Below, one piece after another: positions 1 through 8,889 of a stretch of DNA of 64,000 bases. The position numbers and the translations under genes were made by a program. Position 1 is the stretch's first letter, and each line of letters opens with the position of its first letter. The stretch is from Nissabacter sp. SGAir0207. Lineage in GTDB: Bacteria > Pseudomonadota > Gammaproteobacteria > Enterobacterales > Enterobacteriaceae. The stretch is taken from contig NZ_CP028035.1 in the NCBI RefSeq assembly GCF_005491205.1, positions 3,348,001 through 3,412,000 of the forward strand, read 5' to 3'. Below the pieces are notes generated by a model. That model saw only the letters and a list, made by a program, of their open reading frames with translations. It was not told the DNA's origin and made no database searches.

Positions 1-678
1 GAGGTGCTGCGCAAGGTGTCGCTGCACGTGCCGCCCGGCACCACCACCTGCATCATCGGCCCCTCCGGCTCCGGCAAGTCGACGCTGCTGCGCGGCATCA
101 ACCGGCTGCACGAGCCGCTCTCCGGCGACGTGCTGCTGGCCGGGCGCTCGGTGCTGCGTGATAAACCCGACGCGCTGCGGCTGCGCATCGGCATGGTGTT
201 TCAGCACTTCAACCTGTTCCCTGACCATAGCGCGCTGGAGAACGTGGCGCTGGCCCCCTGGCGGGTGAAGGGGCTGCCGCGTGCACAGGCCGAGGCGATC
301 GCCCGCCAGCGGCTGGAGGAGGTGGGCCTCGGCCCGCGTGCCGACCACCGGCCGCGCGATCTCTCTGGCGGCCAGCAGCAGCGCGTCGCCATTGCCCGCG
401 CGCTGGCGATGGACCCGGAGGTGATGCTGTTTGATGAGGCGACCTCGGCGCTCGATCCCGAGCTGGTGAAAGGCGTGCTGGCGCTGATGGCGGATCTCTG
501 CCGGCGCGGCATGACGATGGTGGTGGTCACCCACGAGATGGGTTTCGCCCGCCGGGTGGCTGACCAGGTGGTATTCATGGATGAGGGCGAGATCGTCGAG
601 TACGGTTCGCCGGACGCGATCTTTGACCGTCCGCAGTCGCCGCGTCTGCAACGTTTCCTTTCGGAGGTTTTATCTTGA
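1..678 (+). CDS. Polar amino-acid ABC transporter ATP-binding protein (5' end outside window)
   Basis: The ATPase subunit of a GlnQ/HisP-type importer, which powers uptake of a polar amino acid or related compound across the inner membrane. The reading frame is open from the first base, so the start lies upstream. Visible in order are the Walker A motif (GPSGSGKST), the Q-loop ([10 protein letters not shown]), the ABC signature (LSGGQQQR), Walker B ([12 protein letters not shown]) and the switch histidine (VVTHEMG). The C-terminus is intact and of family type. The stop codon overlaps the next start as TTGA, so the two genes are translationally coupled. The substrate cannot be read from the ATPase; the downstream oxidoreductases suggest an amino-acid derivative or opine-like compound (inference). 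Confidence 0.9.
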   Translation, partial: EVLRKVSLHVPPGTTTCIIGPSGSGKSTLLRGINRLHEPLSGDVLLAGRSVLRDKPDALRLRIGMVFQHFNLFPDHSALENVALAPWRVKGLPRAQAEAIARQRLEEVGLGPRADHRPRDLSGGQQQRVAIARALAMDPEVMLFDEATSALDPELVKGVLALMADLCRRGMTMVVVTHEMGFARRVADQVVFMDEGEIVEYGSPDAIFDRPQSPRLQRFLSEVLS

Positions 679-1754
679 CGCATCAGTTGGTTACTTCAGA
701 ACGCATCCGCACCGCGCTGGTGGGGTTCGGCATCTCGGGCCAGGTGTTCCACGCGCCGCTGTTGGCGGCTGACCCGCACTTCAGTCTGGCGGCGATCGTC
801 ACCAGCCGCGAGGATCGCATCCTCGCCGCGCAACAGCGCTACCCGCAGGCGCAGATCCTCGCCGACTGGCAGGATCTGCTGCGCCGGATCGACAGCGGCG
901 AGCTGACGATCGATCTGATCGTGCTCGGCACCCCACCGGCGCTGCATGCGCAACAGGCGCAGGAGGCCAGCGCCCGCGGCATCCATCTGGTGGTGGACAA
1001 GCCGTTCGCCGCCAACGCCCGTCAGGCGGCGCAGATGATCGCTGGCGCGGAGGCCAGCCGCACGCTGCTGACGGTGTTCCATAACCGCCGCTGGGATGGC
1101 GACTTCCTGACCCTCCAGCGCCTGCTGGCGGAGGAGGCGCTGGGGCGCGTGCGCAGTTTTGAGTCACGCTTTGAGTGGTGGCGGCCAGAGGGCTTCGGCA
1201 ACTGGCGCGACCGCGTGACGCTGGCCGAGGGCGGCGGGCTGCTGCTGGATCTTGGCAGCCACCTGATCGATCAGGCGATCCAGCTCTTCGGCCCGGTGCG
1301 TACCGCCACCGCGGAGCTGGCGCGCCACAGCCCAGCCACCCTCTCTGACAGCGACGAAGACGCCTTTGTCTCGCTGCTGCATGAGAGCGGCGTGCGCTCG
1401 CGCCTGTGGATGAACGGGCAGGCGGCACGGCCCGCGCCCCGCTTCCACCTGCTCGGCAGCCGGGCGGCCTACACCAGTTGGGGGCTGGATAACCAGGAGC
1501 CGGATCTGGCGGGGGGCATCACGCCCGATGACGCCGCCTACGGCATCACCCCCGAGGCCCGCTGGGGCACCCTCGGGCAGGGCACCGATGAGCAGCGGGT
1601 TACACCCGTGCGTGGCGACTACCCGGCCTTCTACCGGCAACTGGCATTGGCGCTGCGTGAGGGCGCGCCCCCGCCGGTCGATGCCTACGGAGCGCTGGCA
1701 GTACTGCGCGTGATTGACGATCTCCATGCGCGCTTTGCGGTGCGCAGCGCCTGA
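675..1754 (+). CDS. Gfo/Idh/MocA family NAD(P)-dependent oxidoreductase
   Basis: A 359-residue protein with the N-terminal Rossmann fold of the Gfo/Idh/MocA family ([17 protein letters not shown], glycine-rich turn) and the VDKPFA segment that replaces the classic EKP motif. The C-terminal half has the [15 protein letters not shown] motif typical of the substrate-binding beta-sheet domain. Members oxidise or reduce sugars, inositols or related hydroxyl compounds. It starts with TTG overlapping the stop of the ABC ATPase gene, and is followed 37 bp later by a FAD oxidoreductase, so it very likely belongs to the same uptake/catabolic operon. The exact substrate is unknown. The length is normal for the family and no damage is visible. 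Confidence 0.85.
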   Translation: MTHQLVTSERIRTALVGFGISGQVFHAPLLAADPHFSLAAIVTSREDRILAAQQRYPQAQILADWQDLLRRIDSGELTIDLIVLGTPPALHAQQAQEASARGIHLVVDKPFAANARQAAQMIAGAEASRTLLTVFHNRRWDGDFLTLQRLLAEEALGRVRSFESRFEWWRPEGFGNWRDRVTLAEGGGLLLDLGSHLIDQAIQLFGPVRTATAELARHSPATLSDSDEDAFVSLLHESGVRSRLWMNGQAARPAPRFHLLGSRAAYTSWGLDNQEPDLAGGITPDDAAYGITPEARWGTLGQGTDEQRVTPVRGDYPAFYRQLALALREGAPPPVDAYGALAVLRVIDDLHARFAVRSA

Positions 1755-1791
1755 GCGGCGCTCCCTTTTCCCTATTGCAAGGATCAGAACG

Positions 1792-2907
1792 ATGTCTGTG
1801 AACTCAACTAAAACGGTGGTGGTACTGGGCGGTGGCGTGCTGGGGGTCTCTTCGGCGCTGGAGCTGGCGAAGCGGGGCGCGCGCGTAACGCTGGTGACCG
1901 AGGCAGCGCTCTGCTCCGGCGCTTCTGGCCGCTCGCTCTCCTGGCTCAACTCGGCGGGCGAGCGCACCCTGCCCTACCATGCGCTGCGCATGGCGGGCAT
2001 CGATCGCTACCGCACGCTGTTCGCCCGCAACCCGGCCTGCGACTGGCTGCGCTTTGACGGCGGCCTGTTCTGGGCCGCTGATGACGCCGCTGGCACCCGC
2101 GCCCGCCACGCCTACGAGCGCGCCCACGGCTATGACTCGCACCTGGTGGAAGCCGCCAGCGTGCCTGCCGTTGACCCACAGGTGAACGCCAACGCACTGG
2201 CGGAAGTGGCGATTGCCAACCCCGGCGAGGGCTGGGTCAGCCTGCCGCACCTGATCGCCTTCTTGGCGCAGCAGTTCCGCGCGCTGGGCGGCGAAGTCAT
2301 TGAGCATGCTGGCAAAGCGACGGTACTGACCGAGCAGCAGCGCGCCTGCGGCATCCGCAGCGAGCTGCGCGGCGAGTTCCGTGCCGACGCAGTGCTGGTA
2401 GCCTGCGGCCCCTGGACGCCCGAGGTGGTCGCGCCACTCGGCGTCACCATTCCCAACGGCTCGCCGGTCTCGATGCTGGTGGTCAGCCAACCCACCGCCC
2501 ACGGCCTGAAAGTGGTGATGAACACCCCCCGCGCCGCAGTACGCCCCAACCCCGGCAGCACGCTGGCGGTGGATCACGACTGGTATGAGGAAGAGCTCAA
2601 ACAGCAACCCGACGGCAGCTACACCATCGCCGAAAGCGTAATAGAGACCCTGATGCACGAAGCAGGCGCACTGCTAACAGACAGCACACCTCTCAAGGCC
2701 GACAACTGGAAGATTGGCCCCAAACCGATCCCCGGCGACGGCAACCCCGTACTCGGCGAACTTGAAAAAGTACCCGGCTGCTTCGTCGCCTTCACCCACT
2801 CCGGCGCAACGCTGGCCCTAATCGTCGGCGAACTGCTGGCCGATGAAATCGTCAGCGGCGAAAAACACCCCATGCTCGCTACTTTTCGCGCGGAGCGCTT
2901 TGGTTGA
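1792..2907 (+). CDS. FAD-dependent oxidoreductase, D-amino-acid oxidase (DadA/DAO) family
   Basis: A 371-residue flavoprotein. The N-terminus carries the dinucleotide-binding motif (VVVLGGGVLGVSSALELAKRG) followed by the SGASGRSLSWLN segment that contacts FAD in the DAO family. The C-terminus has the second FAD contact (TPLKADNWKIGPKPIPGDGNP...HSGATLALIVGELLADEI). Family members oxidise amines: D-amino acids, glycine, sarcosine or opine-like compounds. I chose the ATG at 1792 because AAGGA lies about 10 bp upstream; the frame is open further upstream but overlaps the previous gene. It is last in the ABC-Gfo/Idh-DAO cluster, which suggests that an imported amino compound is oxidised by these two enzymes (inference). 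Confidence 0.85.
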   Translation: MSVNSTKTVVVLGGGVLGVSSALELAKRGARVTLVTEAALCSGASGRSLSWLNSAGERTLPYHALRMAGIDRYRTLFARNPACDWLRFDGGLFWAADDAAGTRARHAYERAHGYDSHLVEAASVPAVDPQVNANALAEVAIANPGEGWVSLPHLIAFLAQQFRALGGEVIEHAGKATVLTEQQRACGIRSELRGEFRADAVLVACGPWTPEVVAPLGVTIPNGSPVSMLVVSQPTAHGLKVVMNTPRAAVRPNPGSTLAVDHDWYEEELKQQPDGSYTIAESVIETLMHEAGALLTDSTPLKADNWKIGPKPIPGDGNPVLGELEKVPGCFVAFTHSGATLALIVGELLADEIVSGEKHPMLATFRAERFG

Positions 2908-2961
2908 AATTGGCAGTGGTGATTTTTATTTAGGGAAGTGGGAGTAATTTTTTGAGTGAGT

Positions 2962-2983
2962 GCCGGCTGTGAGGGGGGCCGGC
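2962..2983 (+). terminator. Weak hairpin after the DAO-family gene
   Basis: GCCGGC (2962-2967) pairs with GCCGGC (2978-2983) across a 10-nt G-rich loop, followed by only three T residues. It sits about 55 bp after the oxidoreductase stop and may end that operon. The rest of 2908-3190 is AT-rich and shows no gene. Confidence 0.35.
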
Positions 2984-3190
2984 TTTACTGGTCAAGGGAG
3001 AAATACTTAATTAATGTATTTTGGATAAATTATACAGCCGTAAAAACCATTTTTTCGTGGAATATTATTCTTATGATTTATGGCTAATTTTTATTTATTG
3101 ATTTTTGTAGATAATATGGATGCTATCAAAAAACAGGTTTATCATTTCGTCATCCCAAAATGGCTTGAGAATCGATAGGCTAAATTATCT

Positions 3191-4360
3191 ATGAAAAAAG
3201 GCATTATGCTTACTCAAGGAGATAAAACGACCTGTGGCGGAAAAATAATAATGGGTTCTGCACATGGTGAGGCTTTTGGTAAGTCTTTGGCACAAGAGGG
3301 TGACCCTGTGACATGTGGGAAAGATGGGAAAATTTATAAAATTGTTGGGGGGATCTCTTTTATCACTTCAGGCGACAGCTTAAAACGCCTTGCAGGGTCG
3401 CTTGATAGCTATAGCTCTTGCCCATGCAAAGCTAAGTTTTTGCCCTCACATGCTTATCCTGTTTACGAGCAGGAAGCGCTGCCTAAAGCAATTCAACGTC
3501 ATCATGTGACAGCTGTTGCTACACCTACACCATCAATGGCAAAGCCGTCAGCAAACCTCTCACAACCTGCGCGCACATTGAAAGCAAACTCTCACTTTTC
3601 TGGTATTTCATTACCCACAGATAACACGTTATCAGATGGTGTCTATCTCTGGACTGAGACTATGGGAGCAGGACACGCCTTTGTTTCAGTACACGAGAAT
3701 ACTCATATCTCTCTTTATACCTATGGCCGCTATGGAAGAACAGGCCCTGGGAATTTAACCGGCGACGGTATTCTTAATTTTTTACAAGATGAAGATGCCA
3801 GGAGTTACTATAGGATCGAACTGTATCGAATGGGTGCTCGTGCGTTCCATATCACTGACGCAAATGTAGTAATGGCAAGAAAGTTCTTTGAAGATCTCTG
3901 GAATAACGGCACACCCGCAATACCTACTCTAAAAATGCCGGATACAACCAGAAGACAAGGTCACACTATTGATGAGTATGATGTCACAGGAAGTAACTGC
4001 ACTACCCATTCAGTCGAAGGGATCAAGTTTGCTGGTTCTAAGGTGTTTGAAAGCGGCTATACATCTATGACAACGCAGCTCCCTATCGACGCTGAGGAAG
4101 ATTTCACCGTTCCTGTCTCTCTCCAGAGGTATCTGGTAGCGAAGAGTGCTGAGCTTTCATCAATGTTAGTCGTCGAAGTGACCGATGCCTTTAAAGCAAT
4201 GTATATGAATAAAGACGATCTGCATTACTTACAGGATTCTCGCGGTGGCAGGCTTCAGCAAGTTGCCGCAGAAAGTGCAGCTTTGGGAGATTCTTTGTCC
4301 CCCTATTCTGGCGGTACAATTGGCGGCGTATTAGGAGGATCATATGAGATTGACGAGTAG
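3191..4360 (+). CDS. PAAR-domain protein with C-terminal putative cysteine hydrolase domain (orphan T6SS effector)
   Basis: A 389-residue protein. Residues 1-80 form a PAAR domain (LTQGDKTTCGG near residue 8, EGDPVTCGKDGKIYKIVGG near 36), the spike tip that caps VgrG in type VI secretion. A low-complexity linker (about 100-135) leads to a C-terminal domain of about 250 residues. There GHAFVSVH (His162) precedes GSNCTTHS (Cys270), the His-then-Cys order of circularly permuted papain/NlpC-P60-like hydrolases; this assignment is inference. No vgrG or other T6SS gene is in the window, so it must rely on an apparatus elsewhere. The base composition is much more AT-rich than in the neighbours, a sign of transfer. 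The next small gene overlaps its end and is the likely immunity gene. Confidence 0.75.
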   Translation: MKKGIMLTQGDKTTCGGKIIMGSAHGEAFGKSLAQEGDPVTCGKDGKIYKIVGGISFITSGDSLKRLAGSLDSYSSCPCKAKFLPSHAYPVYEQEALPKAIQRHHVTAVATPTPSMAKPSANLSQPARTLKANSHFSGISLPTDNTLSDGVYLWTETMGAGHAFVSVHENTHISLYTYGRYGRTGPGNLTGDGILNFLQDEDARSYYRIELYRMGARAFHITDANVVMARKFFEDLWNNGTPAIPTLKMPDTTRRQGHTIDEYDVTGSNCTTHSVEGIKFAGSKVFESGYTSMTTQLPIDAEEDFTVPVSLQRYLVAKSAELSSMLVVEVTDAFKAMYMNKDDLHYLQDSRGGRLQQVAAESAALGDSLSPYSGGTIGGVLGGSYEIDE

Positions 4361-4619
4361 AACCAAGACGTTTCTTCGATGGAGCGGAATTTTTATTGTC
4401 TCTCTATGTTACTTTCTAGGGCTATTCATTGCTTCGCAATCATTTGCAGTTTTCTTGGAAAGCCAGAGTCTGTTGCTATCTAATCCAATTTCTATGAATA
4501 CCTATAACCAAGCGATGGATTCATTGATACAAGCTACAGACAGGGTATTTGATGCCGCTATTTATGGATTCGCAATTTGTGTTCCTTTTATTCTTTTTAT
4601 TTTTAAGAAGATAAGATGA
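4344..4619 (+). CDS. Small membrane protein, probable immunity protein for the PAAR effector
   Basis: A 91-residue protein of no family I recognise. It has two hydrophobic stretches, about residues 10-35 (FIVSLCYFLGLFIASQ) and 70-88 (IYGFAICVPFILFIF), so it is probably an inner-membrane protein with two helices and a short periplasmic loop between them. A strong AGGAGG lies 5 bp before the ATG, inside the end of the effector gene, and the two genes overlap by 17 bp. Size, overlap and membrane location fit an immunity protein against a cell-envelope-acting effector. The role is inferred from position only. Confidence 0.6.
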   Translation: MRLTSRTKTFLRWSGIFIVSLCYFLGLFIASQSFAVFLESQSLLLSNPISMNTYNQAMDSLIQATDRVFDAAIYGFAICVPFILFIFKKIR

Positions 4620-4989
4620 ACCTTAGGGCTATAAATTTTTGCTTTATTCATGCTAAAAAAGTGAATTATTACCTTTTAATGTTAAGGCAAAGATCAAATT
4701 TAAGTAAGCCATTAGTAAGCTAAGTATCTATAAGAACCGTAAAACACAGTGCTGGCTGAAAGTAAAATTTAATTCAAATCACTTTAAAAGCTGGCATACT
4801 CACCATAACGGTTGAACCTTATTGCGTGGTTAGCCAGCAAAAAATCATTGATTACTAAAAAAGTGATTAATATCTTCGCATAATCCCTTCTCTAGCACTA
4901 AGTTATTAATCAGTTATAATCGGCATCAAGGTATTTATTTATCATATCTATTACTCATTAACTTAGGTGAAAGTAAACTTCCAACTTAT
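4620..4989. other. AT-rich intergenic region, no gene seen
   Basis: About 370 bp without a convincing reading frame. Near its end AGGTGAA (4965-4971) and TTCACCT (4989-4995) form an inverted repeat across the stop codon of the leftward HNH gene, a possible weak terminator. Nothing else is recognisable. Confidence 0.5.
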
Positions 4990-5856
4990 TCACCTGAATA
5001 CCTCTTTCCTATGCCAGCCCACAAACTGCTCGCTTGGATAATTTTCTTTAACCGGTGGCAACGCAATCGCCTTTCCCGCAAAATCCCAGAACAACCGCTG
5101 TACCACCCCACCACCATTCACCGCGTCGGAAACCATCACACGCATATTTTCATCCAAGCCAATCGAACCGCGATCAAACGCTTTATGATGGATCGCACAC
5201 AATGCCAAGCCGTTAGGCACTTCACAGGGGCCATTATGTTGCTTCCATCTAATATGGGCAGCTTCTAAAGCAATAGGCGCATTGTCGTGACGCATGTTGA
5301 AGCCACAGATCGCACACTGATAATTGTAAGCACGCAGCACCATCTGGCGGAACTTCGGATCGCGCTGACGAAGGGAGGTGCGAATATCAAAACCCATTTC
5401 ATCAGCAATATTCTCCTGAATACTCGTTGGAAAATGTGCCTCCAGAAGCTGCTGCGCCAATGTATCAATTAACTTATGATTTTTTGCCACCAATGCAAAA
5501 TTGTCGGCATCAAATCCACCCGCGACATTATATTTGGTAAGTTCACGTCGAGGCGGCTGGCGGCTACCGTTAGTTGAGCACATCTCCGCGTTTTGTAGTT
5601 CCCAGAAGCCATCACCCTTCAGACGCCAGAACGGCATGTCCGGGCGCTGGTCACGGCGCTGCGGCCCATAACGTTCCAGGAGATCCAATAAGGGCTCATA
5701 GATTTCAGAACCATAGTTAAACAGGCGATCATGCCCCTGCCGATAGTGTGAGAGGACGTGCAGCAGCAATAATGGCTTATGTGGCGCACGCTGTTCGCCT
5801 TTGCGCCAGATAGTAATATTTGCTATTGCCTGCTTTAGGGTTTTGTCAGAGGTCAT
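4990..5856 (-). CDS. Phosphorothioated-DNA-dependent HNH restriction endonuclease (ScoMcrA/EcoWI-like)
   Basis: A 288-residue protein. The N-terminal half matches the sulfur-binding domain of type IV enzymes that recognise phosphorothioate-modified DNA: RAPHKPLLLL (23-32), then MPFWRLKGDGFWEL. The C-terminal half is an HNH nuclease: CAICGF (Cys181, Cys184), LEAAHIRWKQ (His201), NGLALCAIHHKAFDRG (Cys220, His223, His224). Such enzymes cleave incoming DNA carrying the dnd-type sulfur modification. I use the ATG at 5856; a TTG 15 codons further upstream is possible, but neither has a clear ribosome site. The gene stands alone; no dnd/ssp modification genes are in the window, as expected for an enzyme that attacks foreign modified DNA. 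It lies just outside the satellite, in the leuX hot spot. Confidence 0.75.
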   Translation of the reverse strand: MTSDKTLKQAIANITIWRKGEQRAPHKPLLLLHVLSHYRQGHDRLFNYGSEIYEPLLDLLERYGPQRRDQRPDMPFWRLKGDGFWELQNAEMCSTNGSRQPPRRELTKYNVAGGFDADNFALVAKNHKLIDTLAQQLLEAHFPTSIQENIADEMGFDIRTSLRQRDPKFRQMVLRAYNYQCAICGFNMRHDNAPIALEAAHIRWKQHNGPCEVPNGLALCAIHHKAFDRGSIGLDENMRVMVSDAVNGGGVVQRLFWDFAGKAIALPPVKENYPSEQFVGWHRKEVFR

Positions 5857-6406
5857 TACGTTGAATAATCCATGAGCACATATTTGTGATAATGCTCGCA
5901 ATTATCTGTATGTTCAAGGCATTATGTTACCACATGAGGTATCGCATTTTGAGCCATGCTGAGAGTGCTTAACACCTTCTAGTAGCTCATGATCTCACGT
6001 AATCGTCCGACTTGTTTCTGATTAGCGGGCAAAACTCAGCTCGCTTGAACGAATGAAAATAACAAGGTGGGTCCGACGGCTAGTAGCGTTAACAGCCTGC
6101 CAGAGTAATGACCAATACTTAGAATAATTTGGGAATACTTCAAGATTTAGAGCCGTATGATGCTGTGTTTTCGCTATAGCAACTGTGCTGATGATCTCTT
6201 ATCCGGAGCTGTAGTCGACTAAGCCGCTCTGTACGGTAGAACGCATAATCTTTGTAGTTCATTGCTGTAAACAAGCCGCCACTAAGTTGAGCGGAGCCGA
6301 TACATCATTGAGCCGACAGGTATCTGCACAAGCAAGTTGATATAAGTTAATTTGCGATGAGAGAAGCAGAAAGGACTGTATAGAGCACGAACTCCAGACA
6401 CAAAAA
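5857..6406. other. Intergenic region left of the satellite, no gene seen
   Basis: About 550 bp between the HNH gene and the terminator next to the left attachment site. Six-frame reading shows only short frames with unlikely sequence. It may hold the promoter for the leftward HNH gene, but no clear -35/-10 pair stands out. Confidence 0.5.
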
Positions 6407-6426
6407 AAGCCACCCTGGGGTGGCTT
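6407..6426 (-). terminator. Rho-independent terminator, probably the ancestral leuX terminator
   Basis: AAGCCACCC (6407-6415) and GGGTGGCTT (6418-6426) form a 9-bp stem. Read leftward it is followed by a run of U from the A tract at 6402-6408. It lies 13 bp beyond the left copy of the tRNA 3' end, the spacing expected for the terminator of the leftward leuX gene before the satellite separated them. Confidence 0.7.
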
Positions 6427-6439
6427 GATTGCATCTAGA

Positions 6440-6459
6440 TGGTGCCGAAGGCCGGACTC
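6440..6459. repeat. Left attachment-site repeat (att)
   Basis: Exact 20-bp copy of the leuX 3' end including CCA. Beyond it the match to the tRNA stops (AAAAATAAAA instead of the T-arm), so this is a fragment left by site-specific integration and not a second tRNA gene. Its partner is 17081-17100. Confidence 0.9.
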
Positions 6460-6516
6460 AAAAATAAAACATAACCCCATGTTTTATTTAGACTATTTCT
6501 TAAAATTGAAAAAAAA

Positions 6517-6536
6517 CGACCCCCAAACTGACCCCG
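6517..6536. promoter_or_regulatory. Integrase arm-type repeat, left end
   Basis: CGACCCCC and TGACCCCG in tandem, containing the 12-mer GACCCCCAAACT, which recurs exactly at 16962-16973 beside the integrase gene at the other end. Such GGGGGTCA repeats flank the attachment core in P4-like elements and are probable arm-type integrase sites (inference). Confidence 0.5.
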
Positions 6537-6600
6537 CGGGCATATAGCTCATGATAATGAATTATTTTTAAGTTACAGCTGGCATAAAGCCAGCCATATA

Positions 6601-8889
6601 CTAGTTTTTTATCACCTCAATTTTACTAGTTTTTATTGCATGCTCTAAAACTTCACTTTCACCACGTATCGCTTCACCGATAATATTAACAATTTTTTTA
6701 GCCCGCGTTACGGATACATATAGTCTATTATGAGCGATGTAATTTTGAAACATTTTAGTAGCAGTTGAGTTTGCTTTGGCTACATCAGGAATTCTTCCTT
6801 TATCTACCCCCACCAAGACAACAGCTTCGAACTCAAGTCCGCCGACAAAATCTGCCATTGTTAGAATATATAAACTACTTTTTTCTGCCTGACTAACAGT
6901 CGATAAATCACCGCGCTTTGTTATTTCAACGAATCTTTTTTTATTTTCATTAGCAAATGATATACCTTCTGAATAAGTAAATCTGTCGAAATATATTATA
7001 GCGACTTGATGTTTCTTTGCTTTCAAGTTTTCTTTAATACTATCCGCCAAATCGAAAGCTTTTTGATACATGTTAGTTTGGCCATCTACTAAATAATATT
7101 TTGGTATAACTTCCTCTAATTCATCACCATACACATAAGGTGACTCTGAAATTGGATTATCAAAATTAGTAAAAATATTTGCTCCATGTGAAGTTATTGA
7201 AAATGCCAAATCAGTAATAGAGGGGGAAGATCTGAATACAGCACTTAAGACGACCTCTTCTGTAGGGTTTTTTATACCTACAGAATTGTTAAATTCATTA
7301 TCATTCCACGCAATATCCCCTAATGCTTGTGATAAATCTATAGCATAAGATATCGGTGATAAATTACTCTCTTTCGTTAAATAGTGTACTAAGGAAAGTT
7401 CATTCATATTGAACAAATGGACCTCATCAATAAATATGGCATCATAGCCCTCGGTTTTTCTTCTTCTGCGCCATATTGGAGAATCTAGTTTTGATAATGC
7501 AGAAATAGCAATATCGTCAACATCAAATAATGAAAGATTATTTAGAATATTAGAATATTTTTTATAAATGTTAAAGACAAAACTCCTATCATTTAATGTA
7601 GTTATTGGCAAGCCATATGAGGGCCTCCCAGAATCCTTATAGATATCAAAATCTTCATCTGAACGTCCCTTAATTACCACGCTAATCTCATGCCTAAGCA
7701 TTTCAGCAATATGGAAATCATCTTCTTTAACGAAAAATTGATAAAGCTTTGGGCTGAGAAACCCTTTGCAAGATTCGAGGCTTTCTTTTTCCACTGAAAC
7801 TAGCTCAACCAAATGTAGTAGTTGTACATTTTTTGACTCGAAAGTATCTTCGTCTAACAATTCAGTTTCATGGATATCTTGTTTTAAAAAACTAGTACAA
7901 ACATCTTGCAAAGTCTTTATTTCTACTAAATCCAAAAGATTTTTACTATAATTTTCTATACTCCCTATCAACACTTCAAAAAAATATCTAACATTATTGA
8001 TCATTTCTGTACTTGGCGCGATAAAAAGGAATTTGGCTTTTTTATCATTATAGGTAATCTCATTTAACCAATACAGCATTTTCATAACCATACAGATGGT
8101 TTTACCAGAGCCAGCAGGCCCCTCAATCCTAGCAGGTTCGTTATATACAGTTTTAATAAAGGTAAGCTGTTTTGACGATAGTTTTTTAAATGGATCCGTA
8201 AAACCTAAAATACTTGAGGTATCGATTCTTTCTGTCGTCAAATCAGTTGCAAGAAAGGCTGGTTGATGTTGAACTATTTTTTCCGTTTTTTTACTAATGT
8301 ATGTATCAAATGAAAAAAGAAGATCTATAGATTTGTTGAAATTTGTTGTTGGATATTCTTCTCTAATACCATCGCCACCTGTTGTACCAAAACGATACGC
8401 CAAAAGATGTTTCCCCGGATATCTTCTTGAAAGTCTTTTTTCACTTGGCTGACGCTCTAAGGTTATTCGGTATGGAGAAGCAGAATTCATAGGGAAAGGA
8501 AATATAATTGCTTTACTTGAACCAGGCGGAAAGTACTCGTTATTATTAAACCCTAAATTTGCCCAATACTTTACGCAAAACCTTAGTGTCTTTTGTATAG
8601 CCGTGATAGCTAATGCTTCATTTACGCTATTAAAATCCATCCAATCCAAGTCAATTGTTAATGTATTTTTTTCAGATGAGAATTTCTCTTGCGGCGAAAT
8701 GATAACATAACCTGATTTAGACTCTAAAAATAAAAGCCCTAACTCTTCTGTAAGAATTTTATCAGCCCAACCAGTAAATAACTTCGTCAGGTTTTGCGAA
8801 AGCATGAAATCAGAACTTTGTAATTCTCTGTTAGAAATAATAATCTTTGTAGCTTCTTCGGTCAATCCAATAAAATTAGCGCTTTTCAT
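6601..8889 (-). CDS. SF1 (UvrD-like) helicase, satellite cargo gene, candidate anti-phage component
   Basis: A 762-residue protein. About 235 N-terminal residues match nothing I recognise. They are followed by an SF1 helicase core: Walker A GPAGSGKT (257-264), Walker B IDEVH (487-491), DLSQALGD (motif III, near 518), VFRSSPSI (motif IV, near 551), GLEFEAVVLVG (684-694, UvrD C-terminal type) and LYVSVTRAKK (motif VI, 723-732). It therefore probably moves along or unwinds nucleic acid using ATP. Its start codon lies inside the end of the upstream gene (14-bp overlap), so the two are one translationally coupled unit. Composition is strongly AT-rich against the GC-rich satellite backbone. Position between cos and att is where P4 satellites carry defence genes. 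It is not GajB, whose partner is an OLD-family nuclease. Confidence 0.75.
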   Translation of the reverse strand: MKSANFIGLTEEATKIIISNRELQSSDFMLSQNLTKLFTGWADKILTEELGLLFLESKSGYVIISPQEKFSSEKNTLTIDLDWMDFNSVNEALAITAIQKTLRFCVKYWANLGFNNNEYFPPGSSKAIIFPFPMNSASPYRITLERQPSEKRLSRRYPGKHLLAYRFGTTGGDGIREEYPTTNFNKSIDLLFSFDTYISKKTEKIVQHQPAFLATDLTTERIDTSSILGFTDPFKKLSSKQLTFIKTVYNEPARIEGPAGSGKTICMVMKMLYWLNEITYNDKKAKFLFIAPSTEMINNVRYFFEVLIGSIENYSKNLLDLVEIKTLQDVCTSFLKQDIHETELLDEDTFESKNVQLLHLVELVSVEKESLESCKGFLSPKLYQFFVKEDDFHIAEMLRHEISVVIKGRSDEDFDIYKDSGRPSYGLPITTLNDRSFVFNIYKKYSNILNNLSLFDVDDIAISALSKLDSPIWRRRRKTEGYDAIFIDEVHLFNMNELSLVHYLTKESNLSPISYAIDLSQALGDIAWNDNEFNNSVGIKNPTEEVVLSAVFRSSPSITDLAFSITSHGANIFTNFDNPISESPYVYGDELEEVIPKYYLVDGQTNMYQKAFDLADSIKENLKAKKHQVAIIYFDRFTYSEGISFANENKKRFVEITKRGDLSTVSQAEKSSLYILTMADFVGGLEFEAVVLVGVDKGRIPDVAKANSTATKMFQNYIAHNRLYVSVTRAKKIVNIIGEAIRGESEVLEHAIKTSKIEVIKN

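Noticed and set aside
6440..6459. A second tRNA-Leu gene at the left end
   Set aside because: Only the 3' 20 bases match; the T-arm, anticodon arm and D-arm are missing.
6259..6480. A 73-codon minus-strand frame at the left att site
   Set aside because: It crosses the ancestral terminator and the att repeat, and has no ribosome site.
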